A DNA stretch of 24,604 bases from CAYVAP01 sp964343195 (lineage in GTDB: Bacteria; Bacteroidota; Bacteroidia; J057), in contig CAYFIR010000103.1 of NCBI GenBank assembly GCA_964343195.1, positions 1-24,604 of the forward strand, written 5' to 3'. Below, in pieces: positions 24,555-24,604 of the stretch. A program made the translations under genes and the position numbers. Below the pieces are notes generated by a model that made no database searches, had not been told where the DNA came from, and was given only the letters and a program-made list of their open reading frames with translations. Numbering within the stretch: position 1 is the stretch's first letter; each line of letters begins with the position of its first letter.

Positions 24555-24604
24555 TGCTGTGTCAAATCCCCAATGATGGGTGATCGCTGCATCTTTTTCC
24601 GCAT

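Overview
The window looks like chromosomal DNA of a Bacteroidota bacterium. The evidence is a type IX secretion (Por) C-terminal sorting domain on one subtilase, a HEMGH-type M57 metalloprotease lipoprotein, an ECF sigma / membrane protein / Spy-like three-gene module, a TAnnTTTG-type promoter element, and the near absence of Shine-Dalgarno sites. A Saprospiria-like (Lewinella-type) host is my guess from protein style; no rRNA or other taxonomic marker is present. Base composition is about 50-60% GC except for one clearly AT-rich gene (4460-5545).

Layout. (1) 137-715: hypoxanthine phosphoribosyltransferase, closed by a strong hairpin terminator that also faces the convergent IscA-like gene. 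(2) 860-7341: minus-strand series, read right to left: small membrane protein, secreted propeller-like protein, AT-rich DUF2806-type gene, a large membrane glycosyltransferase fused to a decayed sugar-phosphotransferase-like domain, a TolB-like (PD40) secreted protein, and an A-type Fe-S carrier. (3) 7512-11066: a secreted caspase-like protein with a seven-repeat propeller, ending 15 bases from a convergent class V aminotransferase / cysteine desulfurase-like gene. (4) 11194-16118: a T9SS-exported subtilase with an unusual catalytic residue, the convergent M57 lipoprotein protease, and an M20 deacylase. (5) 16147-16424: three hairpin-forming intergenic repeats. (6) 16437-19848: a sodium:solute symporter divergent from a canonical subtilase. 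(7) 20005-21754: an ECF sigma factor operon with a membrane protein and a Spy-like periplasmic protein. (8) 21990-24554: folC and a divergent PiT-type phosphate transporter.

Together these are mainly housekeeping functions (purine salvage, folate, Fe-S assembly, transport) mixed with an unusually dense set of secreted peptidases (C14, two S8, M57) and envelope proteins. I see no phage, transposase, CRISPR array, tRNA or rRNA. Nothing here is clearly a new multi-gene system. The best candidates for closer study are the AT-rich DUF2806 singleton, the GT2/sugar-transferase fusion that lacks an ATG start, the charge-complementary sigma-factor module, the Asp-to-Glu subtilase, and the hairpin repeat family.
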